Source of the DNA: Nitrospiraceae bacterium | Lineage (GTDB): Bacteria; Nitrospirota; Thermodesulfovibrionia; UBA6902 | Assembly (NCBI GenBank): GCA_003599025.1 | Contig: QZIL01000106.1 | Location: forward strand, 1-50,933 | Reading direction: 5' to 3' | Length of the DNA stretch: 50,933 nucleotides | In this document: positions 1-9,467 of the stretch, piece by piece | Layout: each line of letters opens with the position of its first letter | How positions within the stretch are numbered: position 1 is the stretch's first letter | The notes under the pieces: model-generated | What the model saw: only the letters and a program-made list of their open reading frames with translations | Told to the model about the DNA's origin: nothing | Database searches by the model: none | Made by a program: the position numbers and the translations under genes

Positions 1-1
1 T

Positions 2-193
2 AACACATATGGATATTACAGGAAGCTGCAGACCTTTTTGAGGCTGAATGAGGAGGATGTGATTTCCGCCGGATCAGATATCACGAAACAGGCAGCGGCC
101 TTTATGGGTCATGCGTCGGAGAAAGAATTTCTGGAGTATCTGGAGACGATAAGAAAAAAGGTTTTGGAAGTTGTGCGCGAAAATTATGGCTGA
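2..193 (+). CDS. C-terminal fragment of a hypothetical protein (5' end outside window)
   Basis: Frame 2 open from window edge: NTYGYYRKLQTFLRLNEEDVISAGSDITKQAAAFMGHASEKEFLEYLETIRKKVLEVVRENYG*; family not recognised. Confidence 0.6.
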   Translation, partial: NTYGYYRKLQTFLRLNEEDVISAGSDITKQAAAFMGHASEKEFLEYLETIRKKVLEVVRENYG

Positions 194-207
194 ACCTCCA
201 TAATTCA

Positions 208-236
208 TTGAGGCATCCTTATTTATTATGTATAAT
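208..236 (+). promoter_or_regulatory. sigma70-like promoter upstream of glnA
   Basis: TTGAGG (208-213), 17-bp spacer, TATAAT (231-236). Confidence 0.5.
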
Positions 237-307
237 TAGTTTCATCCGCCGATAAACATTAATACAAAGTTGACTTCTGAATGACACACTTCGACAAGGA
301 GGTTTAG

Positions 308-1645
308 ATGACCGCAAAAAAAAACAGGACAAAAGAGGACGTTCTGAAGCTGGTAGAGGAGCATAACGTAAAATTTGTACGGCTCTGGTTTACCGATATC
401 CTCGGCCAGCTGAAGAGTTTTTCCGTGACAAGCGAGGAACTGGATACCGCTTTTGATGAGGGCATGGGGTTTGACGGTTCATCAATTAAGGGCTATGCAC
501 GGATAGATGAAAGCGACATGGTGGCAAAACCGGACCCGGCAACATTTCAGCTCATCCCATGGAGGCCGAAAGAAAAGGCTGTAGCGCGCATGTTCTGTGA
601 CATTCTGAACCCTGACGGCACACCTTATGAAGGCGACCCTCGATATGCGTTAAAGAGAAACCTTGAGCGGCTGAAAGACCATGGATACACTTTTTACCTC
701 GGTCCGGAGCTTGAGTTTTTTTATTTTAAAAACTCCAGGGGCACGGAAGTTCTGGATGAGGGCGGATATTTTGATCTCACAACTCTTGATGCAGCCAGTG
801 ACCTGAGAAGGGAAACAGTCCTGACACTTGAAGATATGGGCATAAAGGTTGAATACTCACACCACGAGGTGGCCCCGTCGCAGCATGAAATCGACCTCCG
901 TTTTGCAGAGGCACTCGAAATGGCGGACAATGTAATGACCTACAGGATTGTCGTAAAGGAAGTGGCCACAAAATACGGGTTCTATGCCACGTTCATGCCC
1001 AAGCCGATCTTCGGACAGAACGGCAGCGGCATGCATACACATCAGTCGCTTTTTAAAGACGGCCGGAACGCCTTCTATGATGCAAATGACAAGTATTACC
1101 TGTCCGATGTGGCCAAGAAATACATAGCCGGAATTTTAAGGCATGCACCCGAAATAACCGCCTTCTGCAATCAGTGGGTCAATTCTTACAAGCGGCTCGT
1201 TCCGGGGTATGAGGCCCCGGTATACATCGCCTGGGCAAGAAGAAACCGCTCCTCGCTCGTGAGGGTCCCCCTTTACAAGCCGGGCAAGGAACAGGCAACA
1301 AGGATCGAACTGCGGTCGCCCGACCCGGCCTGCAACCCGTATCTCGCCTTTTCTGTAATGCTTGCTGCCGGGCTTGAGGGCATAGAGAATAACTACGAAC
1401 TGCCTGAACCCATTGAAAAAGATATCTATAACCTCAGCGATGAGGAAAAACAGGAACTCGGCATTGAATCGCTTCCGGGGAGCCTGAGCCAGGCAATAGA
1501 GACAGCTGAGAAAAGCGAGGTTGTACGCAGGGCCCTTGGAGACCACATATTCAATAATTTCATTACGAGTAAAAAGATCGAGTGGAACAATTACAGAACT
1601 CAGGTACATCCATATGAGCTGGAGAAGTATCTGCCGATATTGTAA
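308..1645 (+). CDS. glnA: Glutamine synthetase, type I
   Basis: 445 aa; FTDILGQLKSFSV, GMGFDGSSIKG, GSGMHTHQS, RSSLVRVP motifs; AAGGAGG upstream. Confidence 0.96.
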   Translation: MTAKKNRTKEDVLKLVEEHNVKFVRLWFTDILGQLKSFSVTSEELDTAFDEGMGFDGSSIKGYARIDESDMVAKPDPATFQLIPWRPKEKAVARMFCDILNPDGTPYEGDPRYALKRNLERLKDHGYTFYLGPELEFFYFKNSRGTEVLDEGGYFDLTTLDAASDLRRETVLTLEDMGIKVEYSHHEVAPSQHEIDLRFAEALEMADNVMTYRIVVKEVATKYGFYATFMPKPIFGQNGSGMHTHQSLFKDGRNAFYDANDKYYLSDVAKKYIAGILRHAPEITAFCNQWVNSYKRLVPGYEAPVYIAWARRNRSSLVRVPLYKPGKEQATRIELRSPDPACNPYLAFSVMLAAGLEGIENNYELPEPIEKDIYNLSDEEKQELGIESLPGSLSQAIETAEKSEVVRRALGDHIFNNFITSKKIEWNNYRTQVHPYELEKYLPIL

Positions 1646-1814
1646 AAAGAAACTAAGGAGTTTATGAGTTGTGAGTTATAAGCAAATGTCTTACTGACAG
1701 TGCATCCCTGACTCCCAACTCTTAAACCCTCAGCTCCTGACTCCTACCTTTTGATTACATTAGCTGGTATAATTATCCATCATAAAATAAGCCTGATACC
1801 ATATTTCCAAACCC

Positions 1815-2894
1815 ATGATACTTCATAAAACCATATTCAAGGAAATGTCCAGAAGCCTGCTGGTCATAATTTTTTCCATGTCCATCATACTTTTCATGGA
1901 AAAGTTCGTGCGCCTGACCCGGTTTTTTATGGGCAAGGGCGCTGACCTTTCTGACCTGGCCAAGATATTTATTTACCTGCAGCCATCCATTCTGCTGCTC
2001 GCAGTCCCGATGGCGATACTGGTTGCAATTTTTCTGACGTACGGACGCATGTCAACAGACAGTGAGATAATAGTGCTGAAGGCAAGCGGCATGAGTTTCT
2101 GGGGAATCTCGAGGGCAGCCGTCATGCTTGCGGTAATCTGTTTTGTCGTGCTTGCCTTTGTCAGTTTATATCTGCTGCCGCGAAGCATGTATGCCTTCAA
2201 GCATACTTTATATGAAACCATTGTCAAAAAGGCCTCGATGACCTTTGAGGCCGAGACCTTCTCGGACGTATTCAAGGACACGGTCATCTATGTTAAAGAA
2301 ATTCCCTCAGCAGATTTATTCAAAGGTATTTTTGTATACAAGGAGGGGATCAAATCCGTAGAAGAACCGGTAGTAATTGTCGCTGAAAGCGGGGTCATAA
2401 GAACAAGCCCTGAGGAAGGCCTGATCAAGCTGAGCATGAATAAGGGATTTGTTCATACCTTCAATGAAAAGAGCTCATCCGAGATATCATTTACCCGATA
2501 TGATTTTATACTTAAATCCGGCATCGAGACAATGGACAAAATAAAGCCGGATGAAATAAAAACTTCAGACCTGTGGAAAGCCAACAAGGAAAACACCTAT
2601 TGGGCCATAGAGCTGCACAGGAGGCTGGCACTTCCTTTTGCCTGTCTGATATTCGGCCTTTTAGGCCCTGCCCTTTCCAACAAGATCGGCAAGATAGGGC
2701 GGCTGGGCGGATTCTCATTGAGCCTGGTCATACTGATACTATACTATGTGCTTCTGATCTTCGGTGAAGGCCTCTCGAAGTCCGGGGAAATATCGCCTTT
2801 CTGGGGAGGCTGGGCCCCGAACATGATATTTGGCGGTATCACCATGTTCTTCGTATATATTGCCTATAAGGACAGCCCCATCAAGAGGTTTTAA
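1815..2894 (+). CDS. lptF: LPS export permease, LptF/LptG family (LptF-like)
   Basis: 359 aa, LptF/G topology; first of two adjacent permease genes. Confidence 0.85.
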   Translation: MILHKTIFKEMSRSLLVIIFSMSIILFMEKFVRLTRFFMGKGADLSDLAKIFIYLQPSILLLAVPMAILVAIFLTYGRMSTDSEIIVLKASGMSFWGISRAAVMLAVICFVVLAFVSLYLLPRSMYAFKHTLYETIVKKASMTFEAETFSDVFKDTVIYVKEIPSADLFKGIFVYKEGIKSVEEPVVIVAESGVIRTSPEEGLIKLSMNKGFVHTFNEKSSSEISFTRYDFILKSGIETMDKIKPDEIKTSDLWKANKENTYWAIELHRRLALPFACLIFGLLGPALSNKIGKIGRLGGFSLSLVILILYYVLLIFGEGLSKSGEISPFWGGWAPNMIFGGITMFFVYIAYKDSPIKRF

Positions 2895-2913
2895 GGATAT
2901 AGGAACAACATTC

Positions 2914-3984
2914 ATGAAAATTTTCAGGAGATATTTTTTAAAGGAATTTTCCAGGTTCTTCATCATCGTCCTTGTCAGCTTCACGGCGATATCCATAGTC
3001 GCGGAGTTTTTTGACAAGGCAGCGGAATTTTACGCTGAAAAACCTCCTGTCTCGATGGTTATCAAGTACCTTTTGCTGCAGACGCCGAGAGTCATCCTTT
3101 ATGCACTGCCTTTTGCATCCCTGTTTTCCATCCTGATCACCATCGGCATGGCGTCAAAATGGCGTGAGACCGTAATCATCAAGGCGTCAGGCGCCAGCAT
3201 GAAGAAACTCTTTTCATCCTTCCTGATACTGGGGATTTTTATATCATTCTTATCCCTGCTCCTGGGAGAGACCGTGGTACCTGAGGCCACAAGGACTGCG
3301 GCGTATATAAGAAAGGTGCATATCCTGAAACAGTCTCCCCGGATAATACAGAGTAAGGGGGCACTGTGGATGAAGGGCCTGGACGGAAGCCTGGTCAGGA
3401 TAGATGGATTTGTTGAGAACGAAAACCGGACCTTAACAACAAGCATTTTCAAGTTCAACCCTTCTTTTGGATTAGAGAAAAGGACTGAAGCGGATGAAGC
3501 CGTATGGGACAACGGGGTCTGGACCCTGAAAAATGTATCTGTCTTCGACTTTAAGAACAACACTGCTTCCAGGTTCGAAACACTGGTTACAACATCACTG
3601 GAGGAGCCTAAGATATTCAGGGAAGAAATGAAAAAGCCTGAAGAAATGAATTTCAGGGAGCTCTACAATTATTATTCGAGACTCGAGAAGGCAGGGTTCA
3701 GGAACCTGAGATATATTATCCAGCTCTATGAAAAGCTCGCCTATCCGTCTATCAATTTTGTAATGATACTTTTCGGCATCTCCCTGGCGTTAAATACCAG
3801 ATGGGGCGGTGGAATGAGGGCAGCAGGGCTTGGGGTTATCATCAGTGTGTTTTACTGGCTGCTTTATTCTGTGAGTATATCTATGGGCAATACAGGAATT
3901 CTGCAGCCGTGGCTCGCGCCGTGGATAAGCCCTTTGGTGTTTGGTATTGCGGGAGGTGTTATGTACTGGCAAATCAAAGAATAA
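2914..3984 (+). CDS. lptG: LPS export permease, LptF/LptG family (LptG-like)
   Basis: Second tandem permease; likely start MKIFRRYFLKEFSRFF at 2914 rather than ORF-track start 2830, which overlaps lptF. Confidence 0.85.
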   Translation: MKIFRRYFLKEFSRFFIIVLVSFTAISIVAEFFDKAAEFYAEKPPVSMVIKYLLLQTPRVILYALPFASLFSILITIGMASKWRETVIIKASGASMKKLFSSFLILGIFISFLSLLLGETVVPEATRTAAYIRKVHILKQSPRIIQSKGALWMKGLDGSLVRIDGFVENENRTLTTSIFKFNPSFGLEKRTEADEAVWDNGVWTLKNVSVFDFKNNTASRFETLVTTSLEEPKIFREEMKKPEEMNFRELYNYYSRLEKAGFRNLRYIIQLYEKLAYPSINFVMILFGISLALNTRWGGGMRAAGLGVIISVFYWLLYSVSISMGNTGILQPWLAPWISPLVFGIAGGVMYWQIKE

Positions 3985-4005
3985 CTACAGTTTTGTTCTT
4001 CAGCT

Positions 4006-5001
4006 TCAGAATAAAGCAATTCCCCAGAGTGAACCGGATTGTGGGCTGTACAACGGGCCACCGACATTTATTGTACCGGTAACGCTATTTGTGCCCGTAT
4101 CAATCACTGAAATGGTGTGGTCTGCATGGTTTACTACATACAATCTGTTACTTGACGGGGCGACTGCAATCCCCAGAGGCTGCCTGCCGACCTTTATTGT
4201 CTCCAGCACCTCATTATCTAAAGTATTAATGACTGAAACCGTGCCGTCCCTCCTGTTAGTTACATAAGCCCTGTGCGCGACCGGATCAATCCCTATATAC
4301 CATGGCTGCCTGCCGACTTTTATTGTCCCTGCAACTTTGTCGGTCTCAGTGTCAATGACAATTACAGCATCACTGTCCGGGCCGGCAGCAAAGACCCTCC
4401 TCTTTAATGGACAGACAGCCAGCCCGAGCAATTTGTGGCCTGTCTTTATGGTAGTTATTACTTTATTGTTTCCCGTATTAATTACTGTAACTGAATGGTC
4501 TTCTGAATTACTCACATAAAGTTTATTGCCGGCAATGGCCATATGAAAAGCACCGGCGCCGACCTTAATCTTTCCGGATGATATATTTTTCTCAAGATTG
4601 ATCACAGAGATGGTTTTATCTTTTCCTTCAGGATGTGTTATATATGCAAGGCCGTCAGCAGAGTTAATTGCGATATGCATCGGATTGCGGTCAACCTTTA
4701 TTGCTGAGACCAGCCTGCTGGTAATAATATCAATCACAGAAATACTGCTGTCATCATAACGGGAGTTGACGACATAAACCCTGCCGGCAGTACTGTCTAT
4801 CGCTATTCCTGTGGGCAAGGCCCCGGTGTCGATTGTCATTACCGCCTCATTTTCTGAAGGATCAATGACGGACACAGTATTATTGGCAATGTTAGTTACA
4901 TAAAGACGGTTCGTTAATGCACCGGCAACTTTCACACATACCGGAAGCATACATATGGAGCATATCAGGGACAATAAAATCTTTTTAAAGTTCATAAACA
5001 T
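4006..5001 (-). CDS. Secreted YVTN/YncE-type beta-propeller protein
   Basis: 331 aa; signal peptide; repeats RLYVTNIANNTVSVID, RVYVVNSRYDDSSISVID, KLYVSNSEDHSVTVINT, RAYVTNRRDGTVSVINT. Confidence 0.88.
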   Translation of the reverse strand: MFMNFKKILLSLICSICMLPVCVKVAGALTNRLYVTNIANNTVSVIDPSENEAVMTIDTGALPTGIAIDSTAGRVYVVNSRYDDSSISVIDIITSRLVSAIKVDRNPMHIAINSADGLAYITHPEGKDKTISVINLEKNISSGKIKVGAGAFHMAIAGNKLYVSNSEDHSVTVINTGNNKVITTIKTGHKLLGLAVCPLKRRVFAAGPDSDAVIVIDTETDKVAGTIKVGRQPWYIGIDPVAHRAYVTNRRDGTVSVINTLDNEVLETIKVGRQPLGIAVAPSSNRLYVVNHADHTISVIDTGTNSVTGTINVGGPLYSPQSGSLWGIALF

Positions 5002-5051
5002 CTCTCCGGTACAAGATATGTCATCAATGACGGGACATCTGATTAATTCTG

Positions 5052-5912
5052 TTACGGAAGCAGGTAGTTGAACAGCGTAAAGACAAACACCGTTATGCTG
5101 ATATATCCGTTCATGTTGAAAAAGGCCATATCAAGCTTGCTCAGGTCATTTGGTTTTACCAGCAAGTGTTCATACAGCATCAAACCTGAAGCAATCAGGA
5201 CCCCGATAAGGTAAAGTCCGGACAATTTAAATATGGGGACAAGGCTTAATAACAGGCATATAGTTATTAAGTGAAACATCCGTGCTATCCACAGGGACAT
5301 ATTTACACCGAATACACTGGGGATTGAAAAGAGACCCTCTTTTCTGTCAAAGTCCATGTCCTGCAGGCCGTAAAGAGTATCGAAACCGGCTACCCAGAAC
5401 ATTACGGCAAAACAGAGAGGCAGGATGTCGGCATTAAAAGTACCCTTTATGGCTATCCACGCCCCGAGCGGCGCTAACGCGAGTGCAATCCCAAGCACGA
5501 TATGACACAGCCAGGTGAATCTTTTGGTATATGAATAAGTAACTAGTACGAAAAGAAACAGGGGTGCTATCTTAAAGCAGAGGGGGTTGAGCTTGTAAGC
5601 GGCCAGCAACAGAAATGAAAATGCTATGGCAGTAAAAATAAACGCTTCCCACGCCTTAACAACTCCTGCCGGAATCTCTCTGTTCCGGGTCCTTGGATTA
5701 AGGGCATCAAACTTCCTGTCCAGGATCCTGTTCATACCCATTGCCCCTGTTCTGCCCCCTACCATCGCCACGGTTATCCAGAACATCTGATAAAGCGGCG
5801 GGACCCCTCCTGCTGCGATAAGGGCAGCGGTAAATGCAAAAGGGAGCGCAAATACTGAATGGGAAAATTTAATGAGTCTGAGATAATCAGTGATCTTGCC
5901 GACAAGGACCAT
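5052..5912 (-). CDS. ubiA: UbiA-family prenyltransferase (4-hydroxybenzoate polyprenyltransferase-like)
   Basis: 286 aa polytopic; NRILDRKFDALNPRTRNREIPAG and DMDFDRKEGLFSIP Asp-rich motifs. Confidence 0.9.
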   Translation of the reverse strand: MVLVGKITDYLRLIKFSHSVFALPFAFTAALIAAGGVPPLYQMFWITVAMVGGRTGAMGMNRILDRKFDALNPRTRNREIPAGVVKAWEAFIFTAIAFSFLLLAAYKLNPLCFKIAPLFLFVLVTYSYTKRFTWLCHIVLGIALALAPLGAWIAIKGTFNADILPLCFAVMFWVAGFDTLYGLQDMDFDRKEGLFSIPSVFGVNMSLWIARMFHLITICLLLSLVPIFKLSGLYLIGVLIASGLMLYEHLLVKPNDLSKLDMAFFNMNGYISITVFVFTLFNYLLP

Positions 5913-6057
5913 AACGTCTTTATTTTAGATTTATACCATATGAAAAGCAATATTTTATCGTGTGATAAATATTTCATATATCAGGCCTCAATCAGGCAGC
6001 AGTTTGAAATTTACATCTGCCCAATGTTAAGATATTCTTCCTCAGGAACTCAGAATT

Positions 6058-7329
6058 ATGGCAGATATTATTCCATTTAGAGGCATTCTTTATAATCCTG
6101 AAAAGGTGGACGCTTCTCTGACTACAGCGCCACCGTACGATATCGTCACGCCCGAATTCAAGGAAGAACTCTATAATAAGGACCCTCACAATATCATACG
6201 CATCGATTTCGGTAAAGACATCGATTCTGATACCGAACATGAAAACCGCTATACAAGGGCCGCCAGATACCTGTCTGAGTGGCTGCAGGAAGGTACGTTA
6301 ATACATGACACTGAGCCGTCCTTCTATTTTTATGAAATAAGTTACGAGTTAAAAGGGAGGAGCTTGAAGACAAGAGGTTTTCTGGGGGCTGTAAAACTGG
6401 AAGAACTGGGCTCCGGCAGGATCCATCCCCATGAGATGACCTACTCAAAGCCAAAGTCAGACAGGCTGAACATCCTCCGCTACTGTGATGCAAATACAAG
6501 CCCCATATATTCCCTGTACAGCAGCAGGGAAAGGAGAACATCATCATTACTTGACGATCTGGTCAGCAGCGCGCCCTTTATTGAAGCGGTCAATGGAGAC
6601 GGATTCAGGCACAGGCTCTGGCGGATAAGCGACAAAGCTTCCATTAACACGATAATAAAGGAGATGTCTGACAGGGACGTATTTATAGCCGACGGACATC
6701 ACCGTTATGAAACAGCGCTCGCATTTCAGAAAGAGATGGAAGCTAAGGGGTTGAGAAAAACCGGGAATGAGCCGTTCAACTATGCGCTTATGTTCCTTGC
6801 CAATATGGAAGATGATGGACTGACACTGCTTCCCACACATCGCATAGTTGAAATAAATTCGGGTATAAACATAAAGGAAACACTTGAGAAACATTTTATT
6901 CTTCAGAAAATAGGCCCTGCAGAAGGCACGGAAGAACAGGCAAGACATAAAATGCTTCAGACAATGGAAGGCAGGTCCCATTCGTTCGGAATGTTTCTTG
7001 TCAATACGGGATCATATTATACGCTGTCATTTAACGGGGCGGGTATTGATATGGACCTTCCGGAGTGCCTCAGGACCCTTGATGTATCTGTCCTTCACAA
7101 ATTCGTTTTTGAGGAACTCCTGAAAATAGGCCACTACGAATATGAAATGGACCCTGAGGTTGCAGTGAACAGGGCCAGAAAAGGGTCATTTGAAGCCGTG
7201 TTTTTTCTTAATCCGACCGACATACATGCCCTTAAAGAAGTTGCCCTTGCAGGTCACAGAATGCCGCCCAAGTCCACATATTTTTATCCCAAACTTCTGA
7301 CCGGCATGGTAATGTACAAATTTCAGTGA
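6058..7329 (+). CDS. DUF1015 family protein
   Basis: 423 aa; MADIIPFRGILYNPEKV, APPYDIVTPE, IADGHHRYETAL. Confidence 0.9.
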   Translation: MADIIPFRGILYNPEKVDASLTTAPPYDIVTPEFKEELYNKDPHNIIRIDFGKDIDSDTEHENRYTRAARYLSEWLQEGTLIHDTEPSFYFYEISYELKGRSLKTRGFLGAVKLEELGSGRIHPHEMTYSKPKSDRLNILRYCDANTSPIYSLYSSRERRTSSLLDDLVSSAPFIEAVNGDGFRHRLWRISDKASINTIIKEMSDRDVFIADGHHRYETALAFQKEMEAKGLRKTGNEPFNYALMFLANMEDDGLTLLPTHRIVEINSGINIKETLEKHFILQKIGPAEGTEEQARHKMLQTMEGRSHSFGMFLVNTGSYYTLSFNGAGIDMDLPECLRTLDVSVLHKFVFEELLKIGHYEYEMDPEVAVNRARKGSFEAVFFLNPTDIHALKEVALAGHRMPPKSTYFYPKLLTGMVMYKFQ

Positions 7330-7371
7330 CTCCGATATCAAGAAAAACTGATCTGTTGTAATCTTGCAATT

Positions 7372-8028
7372 ATGTTCACACGCCTGAAACAATCCCTTGT
7401 TGTATGGCTTATAAAAAAAGTACAGAAATATGGCCCGCGCAAGGTGCTTATATCGGGGAGGGTCTATGAGATTTCCGAGGATGTATTCAATCCCAAATTC
7501 TATTTCACAAGCAGGTTCATGGCAGAACATATATCAGTCACCCCTGAAGATAACGTTCTGGATATGGGGACCGGCTCAGGCATTCAGGCAGTAACCGCAG
7601 GACATTCGGGAGCTGAGGTCATAGCAGTAGATATCAATCCCGAGGCCGTACGGTATGCCTACAGGAATGTTATGGCCAATGCACTTGATGACAGTATCAC
7701 GGTGCAGGTGGGAGACCTTTTCAGCACTCTTGACCCGCAGCATAAATTCAGTGTCATACTTTTCACCCCACCCTATCTCGAGGGAACACCTGAGACATTG
7801 CTGGATAAAGCCCTGTATGACCCTGACAAAGATTTGCTGATACGGTTTTTTAAGGAAGCAAAGGAATATCTCAGACCCGGGGGATACATCCAGATGATTT
7901 ATTCTTCAATTGCCGGGAATGGAAAGGCCATTTCTGCAGCTGAGCAATCGGGATGGAATCATAGTATAATAGCAAGAGCAAAAACCTTGACAGAAGAGTT
8001 TATAATCTACAGGCTGACTTTGGGTTAG
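7372..8028 (+). CDS. Class I SAM-dependent methyltransferase (HemK/PrmC-like)
   Basis: 218 aa; VLDMGTGSGIQAV motif I; FTPPYLEG (NPPY-like motif). Confidence 0.85.
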   Translation: MFTRLKQSLVVWLIKKVQKYGPRKVLISGRVYEISEDVFNPKFYFTSRFMAEHISVTPEDNVLDMGTGSGIQAVTAGHSGAEVIAVDINPEAVRYAYRNVMANALDDSITVQVGDLFSTLDPQHKFSVILFTPPYLEGTPETLLDKALYDPDKDLLIRFFKEAKEYLRPGGYIQMIYSSIAGNGKAISAAEQSGWNHSIIARAKTLTEEFIIYRLTLG

Positions 8029-8051
8029 TCAGCGGCCCTGAATAAAATAAT

Positions 8052-8537
8052 ATGAAAATCGGGATCATATCAGATTCACATGACCACAACGAGAACATTA
8101 CCCGGTGCGTCCGGGTTTTTAAGGACAGAGGCGTCGCCTATGTCCTGCATCTCGGCGATTATGTAAACCCTAATTCTGTACGGGCCTTTCGGGGGATAAG
8201 ACTCGTGGGAATTTTCGGGAACAATGATGGCGACAAATTCAGACTGATGACTGCCTTCAACGAGATTTCAGGGGAAATTAAAGGTGAATTTTTTGAATTC
8301 GAAGAGGCAGGACTTAAGTTCGCCTGTTATCACGGCACAGAGCAGCCAATTAAAGACGCCCTGATAAAATGCTCTGAGTATGATGTGGTCCTCTCCGGAC
8401 ACACGCATAAACATGAAAATATCAGATCAGGAAAGACACTCGTCCTCAATCCAGGCACCTCTCACGGCTTTGGAAACATGGCAACGATAATGATTTTTGA
8501 TACGCAGACTATGCAGGCTGAACTTATTGCTCTGTAA
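8052..8537 (+). CDS. YfcE/MJ0936-type metallophosphoesterase
   Basis: 161 aa; SDSHDHNENI, LGDYVN, GNNDGD, SGHTHKH. Confidence 0.9.
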   Translation: MKIGIISDSHDHNENITRCVRVFKDRGVAYVLHLGDYVNPNSVRAFRGIRLVGIFGNNDGDKFRLMTAFNEISGEIKGEFFEFEEAGLKFACYHGTEQPIKDALIKCSEYDVVLSGHTHKHENIRSGKTLVLNPGTSHGFGNMATIMIFDTQTMQAELIAL

Positions 8538-8547
8538 CACATACAAT

Positions 8548-8577
8548 TTGACAAAACCCCGATTTATTTGAAATAAT
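8548..8577 (+). promoter_or_regulatory. putative sigma70 promoter of the ABC ATPase gene
   Basis: TTGACA (8548-8553), N18, AATAAT (8572-8577). Confidence 0.4.
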
Positions 8578-8638
8578 AACACTTGCACGAAAGAGTAATT
8601 CGTTATTTTTTCAGTAAATCCTATAACAGGTCCAGAGC

Positions 8639-9403
8639 TTGATCAGATTTATTGCCGCCAACAAGTGGTTTAACAGTCACCACGTACTGAAAAACATCAA
8701 TCTTGAAATCTCCAGGGGAGAGGTTATCGTCATTTGCGGGCCGAGCGGGGCAGGTAAAAGCACCCTCCTCCGGACAATTAATAAATTGGAGCAGATTGAT
8801 GAAGGGGAGATCATTGTTGACGGAATGTATCTTTCTGACCCGAAAACCGATCTTACATCCCTAAGGGCTGAAATTGGCATGGTTTTTCAGCATTTCAATC
8901 TGTATCCGCATAAATCAGCGATAAAAAACATTACGCTTGCACCGCGCAAGATCCGGGGATTAAGCAAGGTGCAGGCTACTGAAAGGGCACATAAACTGCT
9001 TGAAAAAGTCGGACTGCGCCATAAAAGTGATGCCTACCCTGTCCAGTTGTCAGGAGGTGAGCAGCAGCGTGTTGCCATAGCAAGGAGCCTTGCCATGGAA
9101 CCCAAGATCATGCTCTTTGACGAGCCTACATCAGCCCTTGATCCTGAGCTTATCAATGAAGTACTTGACGTAATGATCTCCCTTGCCAGGGAAGGAATGA
9201 CGATGGTTGTGGTTACACACGAAATCGGGTTTGCCCAGAAAGTCGCTGACAGGGTCGTCTTCATGGACAACGGAGAGATCATCGAGATCGGGACCCCGCC
9301 TGATATATTCGTAAACCCCGTCCATCAGAGGACAAGAAATTTCATGAGCAATGTATTTCATATCCCTGTCTTTGATTTTGCCCGCGAACAGGAATCATCC
9401 TGA
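8639..9403 (+). CDS. glnQ: Polar amino-acid ABC transporter ATP-binding protein, GlnQ type (TTG start)
   Basis: 254 aa; [12 protein letters not shown] Walker [18 protein letters not shown] signature, [13 protein letters not shown] Walker B. Confidence 0.85.
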   Translation: MIRFIAANKWFNSHHVLKNINLEISRGEVIVICGPSGAGKSTLLRTINKLEQIDEGEIIVDGMYLSDPKTDLTSLRAEIGMVFQHFNLYPHKSAIKNITLAPRKIRGLSKVQATERAHKLLEKVGLRHKSDAYPVQLSGGEQQRVAIARSLAMEPKIMLFDEPTSALDPELINEVLDVMISLAREGMTMVVVTHEIGFAQKVADRVVFMDNGEIIEIGTPPDIFVNPVHQRTRNFMSNVFHIPVFDFAREQESS

Positions 9404-9467
9404 AAAATTCATTTGTCCGCTGAATGTCCCGTAATTATTAAAGCCTGACCTGTCCCGTTCGCAATAT

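Noticed and set aside
1136-1609. 157-aa minus-strand ORF antisense to glnA
   Set aside because: Fully inside a high-confidence glutamine synthetase CDS; shadow ORF with no domain signature
2830-2913. Upstream extension of the LptG ORF
   Set aside because: Overlaps the lptF coding end; MKIFRRYFLKEF at 2914 fits the family N-terminus
6547-6981. 144-aa minus-strand ORF inside the DUF1015 gene
   Set aside because: Antisense shadow of a well-supported CDS
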